Of a DNA stretch of 64,000 bases, positions 49,047 to 57,141 are shown piece after piece. The notes under the pieces are model-generated. The model was not told where the DNA came from. It ran no database searches and saw only the letters and a program-made list of their open reading frames with translations. Position numbers and translations under genes: made by a program. The stretch comes from Rhodoferax ferrireducens. GTDB taxonomy: Bacteria > Pseudomonadota > Gammaproteobacteria > Burkholderiales > Burkholderiaceae_C. Every line of letters begins with the position of its first letter. Within the stretch, counting starts at the first letter, position 1. The stretch lies in NCBI GenBank assembly GCA_002083775.1, contig MTEI01000001.1:434001-498000 (forward strand). Direction: 5' to 3'.

Positions 49047-50407
49047 GTCCCCTGAATTTGTCGCGCCGCCACTGGCTGGGCGCTGGTGCCGGGCTGCTGT
49101 CTGCAGCTGCCTTGCCACTGTGGGCACAAGCCCCGGCGGCATCCGCCAAGGGCGCGCGCATCGTCATCATTGGCGGCGGCGTGGGGGGTGCTACCGCCGC
49201 CAAGTACCTGAAGATGTTCGACCCCAGCCTGCAGGTGACCGTGGTCGAGAAAAATCGCACCTACATCCGCCCCTACGGCTCCAGCGAAGTGCTCAACCAG
49301 CACAGCAGCATGGACGAGCTCAACGTGAGTTACGACACGCTGGCCAGCCGCTACGGCGTCAACTTCGTGTTTGACACCGTCACCGGCTTTGACCCAGTGG
49401 CACGCACCGTCAGCACGGCGGGCAAACAAACCCTGGCCTACGACCGGCTGATCGTCTCGCCGGGTATTCAGCTCTTGTACGACGCTTACGCTGGCTACAG
49501 CGAGCAGGTGGCCAACACGGCGGTGCCATCGGGCTGGATTCCGGGTGAGCAGACCGCGCTGCTGGCCAAACAGTTGCAGGGCATGCGCCAGGGCGGCACT
49601 TTTGTGCTGGCCGCGCCACCCAACCCTTACCGCTGCCCGCCCGGGCCGTATGAGCGCCCGGCACTGATGGCCGAGTGGTTCATGAAGCACAACCCCACCG
49701 CCAAAGTCATCATCGTTGACCCGAAAGACAGCTTTGTCACCGACGAGACGATGATGCTGGGCTGGAACCGCCTGTACAACTTTAACCTGCCTGACGACTA
49801 CGTCAAGAAGATGCAAAGCCAGGTCGAGATCAAACAGCACGCCAACCCCGGCATGCTGAGCTGGGTACGTGGCAAAGACGGTGGCCGCACGCTCAAGATC
49901 GACGCCAAAGCCATGACCATCGAGATTGAGGCCGAAGTCATCAAGGCCGACGTCATCAACGTGGTGCCACCCGCCAAAGCGGGCCAGATCGCCATGACGC
50001 TGGGCCTGGCCGACAAGAGCGGCTGGTGCCCGGTGGACCGCCGCAACTTTGCCTCTACCCTGCAGCCCAACGTGCACGTGATTGGCGACGCCAGCATTGC
50101 CGACGCCATGCCCAAGAGTGGTTTCTCTGCCAACAACCAGGCCAAAGTGGTGGCGCGCGCCATCATCGAAGAACTGGCCGGCCGCCCCGCGCCCGAGCCG
50201 CTGTGGGAGAACACCTGCTACGCCCTGGCTGGCAAAGACTACGGCCTGTTTGTGGCCGACGTGTTCAAGGTGGTTGAAGGCAAGATTGCCCGCGTCAACG
50301 GCAAATCACGCTACCTGCCGCTCAACGCCAGCCCGGCCCAGATCAAGCTTGGCGCACGCTACCAGCAAGCCTGGCTGCGCACCTTTACCCAGGACTGTTT
50401 CGCATGA
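49043..50407 (+). CDS. fccB: Flavocytochrome c sulfide dehydrogenase flavoprotein subunit
   Basis: A 454-residue FAD protein that oxidises sulfide to polysulfide or sulfur and passes electrons to cytochrome c. A Tat signal (SRRHWLGAGAGLLSAAALP) precedes the FAD-binding VIIGGGVGGATAAKYL, and the diagnostic LAAPPNPYRCPPGPYERPALMAEW segment (about residues 191-214) marks the FccB/SoxF family, distinct from membrane SQR. The C-terminal domain is complete. It lies between a monohaem and a dihaem cytochrome c, both likely partners. Confidence 0.92.
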   Translation: MSPLNLSRRHWLGAGAGLLSAAALPLWAQAPAASAKGARIVIIGGGVGGATAAKYLKMFDPSLQVTVVEKNRTYIRPYGSSEVLNQHSSMDELNVSYDTLASRYGVNFVFDTVTGFDPVARTVSTAGKQTLAYDRLIVSPGIQLLYDAYAGYSEQVANTAVPSGWIPGEQTALLAKQLQGMRQGGTFVLAAPPNPYRCPPGPYERPALMAEWFMKHNPTAKVIIVDPKDSFVTDETMMLGWNRLYNFNLPDDYVKKMQSQVEIKQHANPGMLSWVRGKDGGRTLKIDAKAMTIEIEAEVIKADVINVVPPAKAGQIAMTLGLADKSGWCPVDRRNFASTLQPNVHVIGDASIADAMPKSGFSANNQAKVVARAIIEELAGRPAPEPLWENTCYALAGKDYGLFVADVFKVVEGKIARVNGKSRYLPLNASPAQIKLGARYQQAWLRTFTQDCFA

Positions 50408-51177
50408 GACCCGCCATGAAAACCTTGACATTTCGCCGCGCCAGCACGCTGGCCCTGATCTGCCTGGCCAGTGCGGCCAGCCTGCCCACACTGGCCAGCG
50501 CTCCAGCGCATGACGCCGCCCCCGCTGCAGCCGCCAAATGGACGCCAGGCACCCTGCGCACTGCGCTGGCCGCCTTGCCAAAAGGCAACGCCGAAGCTGG
50601 CAAAAAGGTGCACGACGCGCTGTTTTGCGCCTCCTGCCACGGTGCCACCGGCGTGGCTCCCACGCAAAACTGGCCACACTTGGCGGGCCAAAAAGCCGCC
50701 TACACCGCCAAGATGATGCTGGACTACCAGGACAAGCGCCGTCTGGAAGGAAAACGCGCCGAGCTGATGCACGACATCGCCGTAATGATGAGCCCGCAGC
50801 AGATTGCCGACGTGGCCGCGTTTTATGAGGTGCAAGCAGCCCCCAAGGGCGACGGCACCCCGCGCCCACAAGTCAACGCTGCGCCCAAAGACGTGCCCGC
50901 CACCACGCTGGTTCGCCGGGGCGACAAAACCCGCCTGATCACCCCGTGCGCCAGCTGCCATGGTGTGGTGGGGCAGGGCGGCAAGCTCGAAGCCTCGGCG
51001 CTGGCCGGGCAAAACCCGCTGTATTTTGTGCGCACCATGCTCGACTTTCAGGGTGGCGCGCGGCACAACGACAGCGTCAAGGGCATGAGTTCGTTTGCCA
51101 AGAAGCTCAGCCGCAGCGAGATCGAAGCGCTGGCCACGTATTACGCCGATTTGCCGGTGACGCGGGGTATGCGCTAG
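50404..51177 (+). CDS. Dihaem cytochrome c (c4 type)
   Basis: A 257-residue exported cytochrome with two class I domains: haem motifs CASCH at 75-79 and 182-186. Its signal peptide is RASTLALICLASAASLPTLA. ATG 50404 overlaps the fccB stop; ATG 50416 is also possible. c4-type cytochromes shuttle electrons between dehydrogenases and terminal oxidases, so it could link FccB to the haem-c oxidase subunit at the start of the operon. Confidence 0.88.
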   Translation: MRPAMKTLTFRRASTLALICLASAASLPTLASAPAHDAAPAAAAKWTPGTLRTALAALPKGNAEAGKKVHDALFCASCHGATGVAPTQNWPHLAGQKAAYTAKMMLDYQDKRRLEGKRAELMHDIAVMMSPQQIADVAAFYEVQAAPKGDGTPRPQVNAAPKDVPATTLVRRGDKTRLITPCASCHGVVGQGGKLEASALAGQNPLYFVRTMLDFQGGARHNDSVKGMSSFAKKLSRSEIEALATYYADLPVTRGMR

Positions 51178-51309
51178 GTCTGTGCCGAATGTTTGCCGGG
51201 CCAAGCCTGGCGGTGAAAGCCATCACGCTCCCTATGGGAACCATTGAAACAAACGATGACTGATACCCTGCATGGTATGTAGAATTCATTCATCGATCAA
51301 ATCAATCGA

Positions 51310-51323
51310 TTGACTTAAATCAA
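51310..51323 (+). promoter_or_regulatory. FNR/Anr-like box before the peroxiredoxin gene
   Basis: TTGACTTAAATCAA matches TTGAT-N4-ATCAA with one change. It lies 27 bases before ATG 51351, so binding would overlap a promoter and probably repress or tune it. A nearby run of ATCGATCAAATCAATCGAT adds further symmetry. Confidence 0.45.
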
Positions 51324-51350
51324 TAGTTTTTTTAACCACTGGAGTTCATT

Positions 51351-51989
51351 ATGGAAAACACCGTCGGCTTCCCCCAACTCAATGCACGCGCCCCCGAGTT
51401 CAATGCAGTCACCACCTCCGGTCCGCGTACCCTGGATGATTACAAAGGCAAATGGCTCATCCTGTTCTCGCACCCGGCTGACTTCACACCGGTCTGCACC
51501 ACCGAGTTCATCGGCTTTGCCAAACACTTTGACAAGTTCCAGTCGATGAACTGCGAACTGCTCGGTTTGTCGATCGACAGCCTGTTCTCGCACCTGGCCT
51601 GGATGCGTAATATTCAGGAAAAGTTTGGTACCACCATTCCGTTCCCGATCATTGAAGACATCAAGATGGACGTGGCCCGTGCCTACGGCATGATCCACCC
51701 CGGTGCCGCTGACACGCAAGCCGTGCGCGCCACCTTCTTCATCGACCCCAAAGGTGTGTTGCGCGCCATGGTGTATTACCCGATGAGCAATGGCCGCAGC
51801 ATTGAAGAGTTTGTGCGCCTGCTTGAAGCCATGCAGACCAGCGATGCCAACAGCGTCGCCACCCCAGAAGGCTGGACACCGGGCTGCAAAGTGATCGTGC
51901 CGCCGCCCAAGACGGCTGCCGCCGCCGAAGCCCGCGCCAGCGAAGGTTACGACACCATTGACTGGTATTACTCCACCAAGTCGCTGTAA
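51351..51989 (+). CDS. 1-Cys peroxiredoxin (Prx6 type)
   Basis: A 212-residue peroxidase. LILFSHPADFTPVCTTEF holds the peroxidatic C49 with the conserved threonine; LSIDSLFSHLAWMRNI and the C-terminal GWTPGCKVIVPPPKT fit the Prx6/AhpC-TSA subgroup. Extra cysteines near residues 67 and about 182 may resolve the sulfenate. It has its own promoter region and an intrinsic terminator (52003-52039), so it is a single-gene unit. Confidence 0.92.
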   Translation: MENTVGFPQLNARAPEFNAVTTSGPRTLDDYKGKWLILFSHPADFTPVCTTEFIGFAKHFDKFQSMNCELLGLSIDSLFSHLAWMRNIQEKFGTTIPFPIIEDIKMDVARAYGMIHPGAADTQAVRATFFIDPKGVLRAMVYYPMSNGRSIEEFVRLLEAMQTSDANSVATPEGWTPGCKVIVPPPKTAAAAEARASEGYDTIDWYYSTKSL

Positions 51990-52002
51990 GCGCTGAAACC
52001 CG

Positions 52003-52039
52003 GCAGGGGCTGCTTGTAAAAAGTAGCCCCTGCTTTTTT
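52003..52039 (+). terminator. Intrinsic terminator after the peroxiredoxin gene
   Basis: GCAGGGGCT (52003-52011) pairs with AGCCCCTGC (52025-52033), followed by six T residues. Confidence 0.9.
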
Positions 52040-52087
52040 GTGACCTGCTTTTAGACCCCCTTTTCAACCTGACCCGCCAGAGGCCCC

Positions 52088-52975
52088 ATGACCCAGTTGC
52101 ACGTTGAGTCACAGTTTGACCCTGCCACCTCCACCTTCAGCCACATCTTGTGGGACGAGGCCACCCGGCACGCCGCGCTGATCGACAGCGTGCTGGACTA
52201 TGACCCCAAATCTGGCCGCACCCGCACCGCCAGCGCCGACCGATTGGCGCAGCGTGTGGCCGAGTTGCATTTGCAGGTGTTGTGGCTGCTGGAAACCCAT
52301 GTGCATGCCGACCACCTGAGCGCCGCACCCTATTTACAGAAAAAAGTCGGTGGTCAACTGGCCATTGGCGCGCATATCACCACGGTGCAAGCCGTGTTCG
52401 GCAAGATTTTCAATGCCGGGTCTGAATTTGCCCGCGATGGCAGCCAGTTTGACCGCCTGCTGGCCGACGGCGACACCATCGCGCTGGGCGGCTTGATCAT
52501 CACCGCGCTGCACACCCCCGGCCACACGCCTGCCTGCATGACCTATGTGGTGCGCGACACCAGCACCCAGCCGGTGCACACCGTGGCCTTTGTCGGCGAC
52601 ACCTTGTTCATGCCCGACTACGGCACCGCCCGCTGCGATTTTCCCGGCGGCAGCGCCAGCACCTTGTACCAGTCGATCCAGAAAGTGCTCAGCCTGCCTG
52701 ATGACACCACACTGTATTTGTGCCACGACTATCCGCCTGCAGGCCGAGAGCCAACGTGTGTGACCACCGTCGCCGCGCAAAAAGCCACCAACGTGCATGT
52801 GCATGCCGGCATCAAAGAGGCGGACTTTGTGGCCATGCGCAGCGCCCGCGACGCCACCTTGGCCATGCCGGTGCTACTGCTGCCATCAGTGCAGGTCAAC
52901 ATGCGTGCCGGGCAACTACCGCCGCCTGAAGACAACGGCATCCGTTACCTGAAGATTCCCGTTGACGCGCTGTAA
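52088..52975 (+). CDS. Persulfide dioxygenase-like metallo-beta-lactamase fold protein
   Basis: A 295-residue hydrolase-fold protein. The metal ligands are in ETHVHADHLSAA (H-x-H-x-D-H) and ALHTPGHTPACM, AFVGDTLFMPDYGTARCDFPGG and LYLCHDYPPAG. Of the MBL families this most resembles ETHE1/Blh-type persulfide dioxygenases, which oxidise glutathione persulfide to sulfite. Its place next to sulfide oxidation, rhodanese and DsrE genes supports that. Confidence 0.82.
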   Translation: MTQLHVESQFDPATSTFSHILWDEATRHAALIDSVLDYDPKSGRTRTASADRLAQRVAELHLQVLWLLETHVHADHLSAAPYLQKKVGGQLAIGAHITTVQAVFGKIFNAGSEFARDGSQFDRLLADGDTIALGGLIITALHTPGHTPACMTYVVRDTSTQPVHTVAFVGDTLFMPDYGTARCDFPGGSASTLYQSIQKVLSLPDDTTLYLCHDYPPAGREPTCVTTVAAQKATNVHVHAGIKEADFVAMRSARDATLAMPVLLLPSVQVNMRAGQLPPPEDNGIRYLKIPVDAL

Positions 52976-53077
52976 GCCGCCATGGACTGTCATGGATTGC
53001 GACTGCTCGCGGGGCATGGCAAGTTCTTTCAAGTTAACGTTCACCATCTCTTTCAAACCCCAACCTGAGTTCAAGCC

Positions 53078-53617
53078 ATGCGTTTAACCACCTCCCGCCC
53101 AGCCGCAGACCGGCGCTCTTTTGTGCAACATGCCAGCGCCATGGCCCTGGGTCTGGCACTGGCCACAAGCGTAACGCTGCCAGCCGTGGCGCAGGTCAGC
53201 GCCGCAACCGCCGTGGCCGTGGGCCAACCGCTGCCCAACCTGAACCTGAAAGACCAGCACGACAAACCCTGGCAGATTGCACCCAGCACCCGGTTGGTGA
53301 TGTTTGCTGCAGGCCGCAAAGCCTCGAATCTGTCACAGGCAGTTTTGCAAGCGCTGCCCAAAGAACAGCTGACCCGCAAAAACGCGGTGTACCTGGCCGA
53401 CATGAGCAAGATGCCCGCCTTCATCACCCGCACTTTTGCCTTGCCAACCTTGCGTGAGTTTCCGTATGTGATGGGCGTGTCGCTCGACGAAGCCACGCTG
53501 GCTGCCTGGCCACGCCAGCCCGATGCGGTGACCCTGATCGAGCTGGACCAAAGCCTGGTCAAAAACATTCGTTTTGTCACCACCGAGGCCGATCTGCGCG
53601 CCGCGCTGGAGCGCTGA
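53078..53617 (+). CDS. Exported protein with a redoxin-like fold but no active cysteines
   Basis: A 179-residue protein. A long twin-arginine-type leader (DRRSFVQHASAMALGLALATS) precedes GQPLPNLNLKDQHDKPWQI, the N-terminal pattern of redoxin-fold proteins. The mature part has no cysteine, so thiol chemistry is unlikely. I cannot assign a function. It sits between the persulfide dioxygenase and a DsrE-like gene, suggesting a periplasmic sulfur role by context only. Confidence 0.6.
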   Translation: MRLTTSRPAADRRSFVQHASAMALGLALATSVTLPAVAQVSAATAVAVGQPLPNLNLKDQHDKPWQIAPSTRLVMFAAGRKASNLSQAVLQALPKEQLTRKNAVYLADMSKMPAFITRTFALPTLREFPYVMGVSLDEATLAAWPRQPDAVTLIELDQSLVKNIRFVTTEADLRAALER

Positions 53618-53757
53618 ACCAGCGCCTTGAGCGCGACAGTTTGAGGCAAATTCCTGCCGCGCCAACCCTGGGGTGACTTTAGTCACCGTTACCCAGCGGG
53701 GTATATGAGATAGTCCTTTTGGTCTTTTCCATTGGTCTATTTCCCCCAGGAGTTTGC

Positions 53758-54171
53758 ATGAAGAAATCTGCTTTTTTGGCTACCGCCTTGTTCGCTGCCG
53801 CTGTGTCTGCCCAGGCCGGTGAGTTGTTTGTGTCTATCAACAGTGGCAGCGTGATGACGCAAGGCGCCGGTCTGGCCATCGCCACCAACGCCGTTGAGCA
53901 AAAAGCCAACGTACGTATTTTGTTGTGTGATGCTGGCGGCGACATCGCTGTGGCTGGCAAAGAAATGCCCACCCTCAAGCCCAAGAACGTGACACCGCAG
54001 CAAATCCTGCAAGGTCTGCTGAAAAACGGTGCCAAGGTGGAAGTGTGCGCCCTGTACCTGCCCAACTCCGGCCGCAAAGCCACAGACCTGATCACCGGCG
54101 TGACACCCGCCAACCCGGCTGACGTGGCTGCCTATTTGCTCAAGCCGGAAGTGCAAACCCTGGCGTTCTGA
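53758..54171 (+). CDS. Exported DsrE-like protein
   Basis: A 137-residue protein with a signal peptide (KKSAFLATALFAAAVSAQA) and a DsrE-fold-like mature part: LFVSINSGSVMTQGAGLAIATNAV, RILLCDAGGDIAV and GAKVEVCALYLPNSG, with two cysteines in positions that suit sulfur carriage. An AGGAG ribosome binding site precedes ATG 53758. It is followed by a terminator and a rhodanese gene. Confidence 0.72.
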   Translation: MKKSAFLATALFAAAVSAQAGELFVSINSGSVMTQGAGLAIATNAVEQKANVRILLCDAGGDIAVAGKEMPTLKPKNVTPQQILQGLLKNGAKVEVCALYLPNSGRKATDLITGVTPANPADVAAYLLKPEVQTLAF

Positions 54172-54197
54172 TCGGTTGGCTTTTTGTGTTTGTTTGG

Positions 54198-54231
54198 AGC
54201 GCCTGCCAGTGAAAGCTGACGGCGCTTTTTT
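54198..54231 (+). terminator. Intrinsic terminator between the DsrE-like and rhodanese genes
   Basis: AGCGCC (54198-54203) and GGCGCT (54221-54226) pair with an inner CCAG/CTG match, followed by a T run. Confidence 0.6.
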
Positions 54232-54259
54232 GTGATGTGTTGATTGAAAGAGCAAAAAA

Positions 54260-54808
54260 ATGAAGCGATTGTTGTTGGCCGCAGTCTTGGGTTGCGGTGT
54301 GATGGGTGCGCAGGCCGTTGAGTTGGGCATCAGCGCCCAAGAGGCTTATGCGCAGGTTCAAAAAGCAGACAGTAAAGTGCTGTTTGTCGATGTGCGTGAC
54401 CCGGTGGAAGTGATGTTTGTCGGCTTCACCGACGCAGTGCACGTGAATGTGCCGTACCTGATGGTGGACCGCAGTGCCTGGGAAGACAAGCGCGGCATCT
54501 ACAAGCTGTACCAGAACCCCGACTTTGCCGCCCAGATCAAGGCCGCCTTGGAAAAACGTGGCCTGCCCATGGATGCAGAAGTCATCACCATGTGCCGCTC
54601 AGGCAGCGAGCGCGGCGAGCCCAGCGCCGCCTTTTTGCGCGCCAACGGCTTCCCCAATGCGCGTTTTGTGGTCAACGGCTTTCAGGGCGCAGCGCTCAAA
54701 GACGGCCCGCAAGCCGGGTTTCGCATTCAGAACGGTTGGCAAAATTCTGGCCTGCCGTGGAGCATGAAGATGAACCCGGCCAAGATGTACCGCACTGACG
54801 TCAAATAA
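54260..54808 (+). CDS. Exported rhodanese-like protein
   Basis: A 182-residue protein with a signal peptide (RLLLAAVLGCGVMGAQA) and one rhodanese domain: LFVDVRDPVEVMFVGF and the active loop TMCRSGSERGEPSAAFL with the catalytic cysteine near residue 114. It should act on sulfane sulfur in the periplasm, perhaps produced by FccB. Closest in style to rhodaneses encoded near sox and fcc genes. Confidence 0.85.
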   Translation: MKRLLLAAVLGCGVMGAQAVELGISAQEAYAQVQKADSKVLFVDVRDPVEVMFVGFTDAVHVNVPYLMVDRSAWEDKRGIYKLYQNPDFAAQIKAALEKRGLPMDAEVITMCRSGSERGEPSAAFLRANGFPNARFVVNGFQGAALKDGPQAGFRIQNGWQNSGLPWSMKMNPAKMYRTDVK

Positions 54809-54997
54809 TTCCATTTGCGGATCAATCCAACACGTTGTTACAACGCCCTGCCGCCCGTTCGGGCACATCATTTTTAAAACTGGCGGGGTGTGTTCATCCT
54901 TTGCTTGGATGCGGTCAAATCACTGATTGACCCCGCCTAAGGCATGCGTTAACCTCGGCGTCCCTTCAGTGTCAATAACAAATAAAAGGATGTCGTT

Positions 54998-55585
54998 GTG
55001 AATGTCTTGCTCAAGCTGTCCCGTCTCATCGACGCGCTAACCGAACGCATAGGTAAAGCTGCGTTGTGGCTGGTTCTGGTTGTTGTTGTCATCAGTTCTG
55101 GCAATGCGGTCATGCGCTATGCCATCAATTACAGCTCGAACGCCTTGCTGGAAATTCAGTGGTACCTGTTCGGGATGATCTTTTTTTCTTGCGCTGGCTA
55201 CACGCTGATGCGCAACGAGCACATCCGGATCGACGTGCTTTCCAGCAAGCTGTCAAAACGTGCGCAAACCTGGATCGACATTTTTGGCTTGCTTTTTTTC
55301 CTGATGCCCATGGCCGTCGGTGTTTTGGTGCTCTCCTGGCCAGTCTTCGTCCAGGCTTATCAGAGCAGTGAGATGTCCAACAGTGCGGGTGGGCTGATCC
55401 TTTGGCCAGCCCGCTTGATGGTGCCAGTCGGATTCTTTCTGTTGATCATGCAAGCCATTTCTGAGTTGATCAAACGCGCTGGTTTTCTGCAGGGCCTGTG
55501 CCCAGATCCAACTGACAAGTCACACAAACTGACCCCAGAAGAAGAGTTGGCCTTGGCCATCAAGGCACAGAAAGGCGGTGTGTGA
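54998..55585 (+). CDS. dctQ: TRAP transporter small permease (DctQ)
   Basis: A 195-residue protein with four membrane segments, matching DctQ, with the YAINYSSNALLEIQWYLFG and AGYTLMRNEHIRIDV segments. GTG is the start, after AAAGGA. Its stop overlaps the dctM start by four bases. TRAP transporters use a periplasmic binder and an ion gradient. Confidence 0.9.
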   Translation: MNVLLKLSRLIDALTERIGKAALWLVLVVVVISSGNAVMRYAINYSSNALLEIQWYLFGMIFFSCAGYTLMRNEHIRIDVLSSKLSKRAQTWIDIFGLLFFLMPMAVGVLVLSWPVFVQAYQSSEMSNSAGGLILWPARLMVPVGFFLLIMQAISELIKRAGFLQGLCPDPTDKSHKLTPEEELALAIKAQKGGV

Positions 55586-56973
55586 TGGTTGAGTTTTTGT
55601 CTGCCAACATGGCACCCATCATCTTTTTGTCGATGGTGGCCTTTTTGCTTTTGGGCTTTCCGGTGGCTTTTGCGCTGGCGGCCAATGGCGTGATCTTTGG
55701 CTTGATCGGGATTGAATTGGGTCTGTTTGGTCCGCAGATTTTTCAGGCTTTGCCAGACCGGTTGTTAGGCGTCATGTCCAACGAGACGCTGCTGGCCATT
55801 CCGTTTTTTACCTTTATGGGCTTGATCCTGGAGCGCTCGGGCATGGCCGAGGACTTGCTGGACACGATTGGCCAATTGTTTGGCTCGATCCGCGGTGGTC
55901 TGGCTTTTGCCGTGATCTTTGTCGGTGCCTTGCTGGCAGCGACCACCGGTGTGGTGGCTGCCTCGGTGATCTCCATGGGCCTGATTTCACTGCCCATCAT
56001 GCTGCGTTATGGCTATGACAAGCGCTTGGCCACCGGTGTCATTGCGGCCTCTGGCACGCTGGCGCAGATCATTCCCCCGTCGCTGGTGCTGATCATCATG
56101 GCAGACCAGTTGGGTCGGTCGGTGGGTGATATGTACGCCGGCGCGATTGTCCCGAGCATGATTCTGACCAGCTTCTATGTGGGTTACGTGGTGCTGGTTT
56201 CGATTTTTCGTCCTGAGTGGGTACCGGCACTGCCGCCCGAGGCGCGTACTTTGCATGGCAGCAAGTTGTTCATGCGGGTCTTGACCACACTGGTACCGCC
56301 GCTGTTCCTCATCTTTCTGGTGCTGGGTACGATTTTTCTGGGCATTGCAACACCCACTGAGGGTGGCGCCATGGGTGCCATGGGCGCACTCATCATGGCG
56401 ACCGTGCGCAAGCGTTTGAGTGTCAAGCTGCTGAAACAAGCGATGGAAAGTACGGCAAAACTGACCACCTTCGTGCTGTTTATCCTGATTGGTGCGCGCA
56501 TTTTCTCGCTGACCTTTTTTGCCGTTGACGGTCATCGCTGGGTTGAGCATTTGCTCAGCGACTTGCCCGGGGGGCAGCTCGGTTTTCTGATTGTGGTCAA
56601 CACGCTGGTTTTTCTGCTGGCCTTCTTTCTTGATTTCTTCGAACTGGCTTTCATTGTGGTGCCGCTGCTTGGACCCGTTGCCGACAAGCTGGGGATCGAT
56701 TTGATCTGGTTTGGTGTGCTGCTCGGTATCAATATGCAGACCTCTTTCATGCATCCACCCTTTGGCTTCGCCCTGTTCTTCCTTCGCTCCGTGGCACCAC
56801 CCGAGGTCAAAACGACAGACATCTATTGGGGGGCGATCCCGTTTGTCATCATTCAGGTCATCATGGTGGGGGTGGTGATTGCGTTTCCGGAGTTGGTGAC
56901 CGCCGGATTGACCAAGGAGGTGAAGGTTGATCCTGCTTCGATCGTGATCGAAGCGCCCAACTATGACTATTGA
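55582..56973 (+). CDS. dctM: TRAP transporter large permease (DctM)
   Basis: A 463-residue permease with about twelve membrane segments. NETLLAIPFFTFMGLILERSGMAEDLLD and GVIAASGTLAQIIPPSLVLIIMADQLG are DctM signatures. The binding protein for this system is encoded convergently at 57142-58242, beyond a bidirectional terminator. Confidence 0.93.
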   Translation: MMVEFLSANMAPIIFLSMVAFLLLGFPVAFALAANGVIFGLIGIELGLFGPQIFQALPDRLLGVMSNETLLAIPFFTFMGLILERSGMAEDLLDTIGQLFGSIRGGLAFAVIFVGALLAATTGVVAASVISMGLISLPIMLRYGYDKRLATGVIAASGTLAQIIPPSLVLIIMADQLGRSVGDMYAGAIVPSMILTSFYVGYVVLVSIFRPEWVPALPPEARTLHGSKLFMRVLTTLVPPLFLIFLVLGTIFLGIATPTEGGAMGAMGALIMATVRKRLSVKLLKQAMESTAKLTTFVLFILIGARIFSLTFFAVDGHRWVEHLLSDLPGGQLGFLIVVNTLVFLLAFFLDFFELAFIVVPLLGPVADKLGIDLIWFGVLLGINMQTSFMHPPFGFALFFLRSVAPPEVKTTDIYWGAIPFVIIQVIMVGVVIAFPELVTAGLTKEVKVDPASIVIEAPNYDY

Positions 56974-57093
56974 TTTGCCAGACGTTAGCTGGCTGCGTGC
57001 CACTTAAAACGGGTGGCAGCGCAGTCGTTCGATGGGTGACCGCAAGTTTGGTCGCGCTTGATTTCAGAACAAGGCCCAGTATTTGGACATAAA

Positions 57094-57119
57094 AAAAGCG
57101 GGAGCATGCTCCCGCTTTT
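57094..57119. terminator. Bidirectional intrinsic terminator
   Basis: AAAAGCGGGAGCA and TGCTCCCGCTTTT form a perfect 26-base palindrome between the convergent dctM and dctP genes. Confidence 0.92.
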
Positions 57120-57141
57120 GTCGTTTGTGGCGTGTTGGAAA

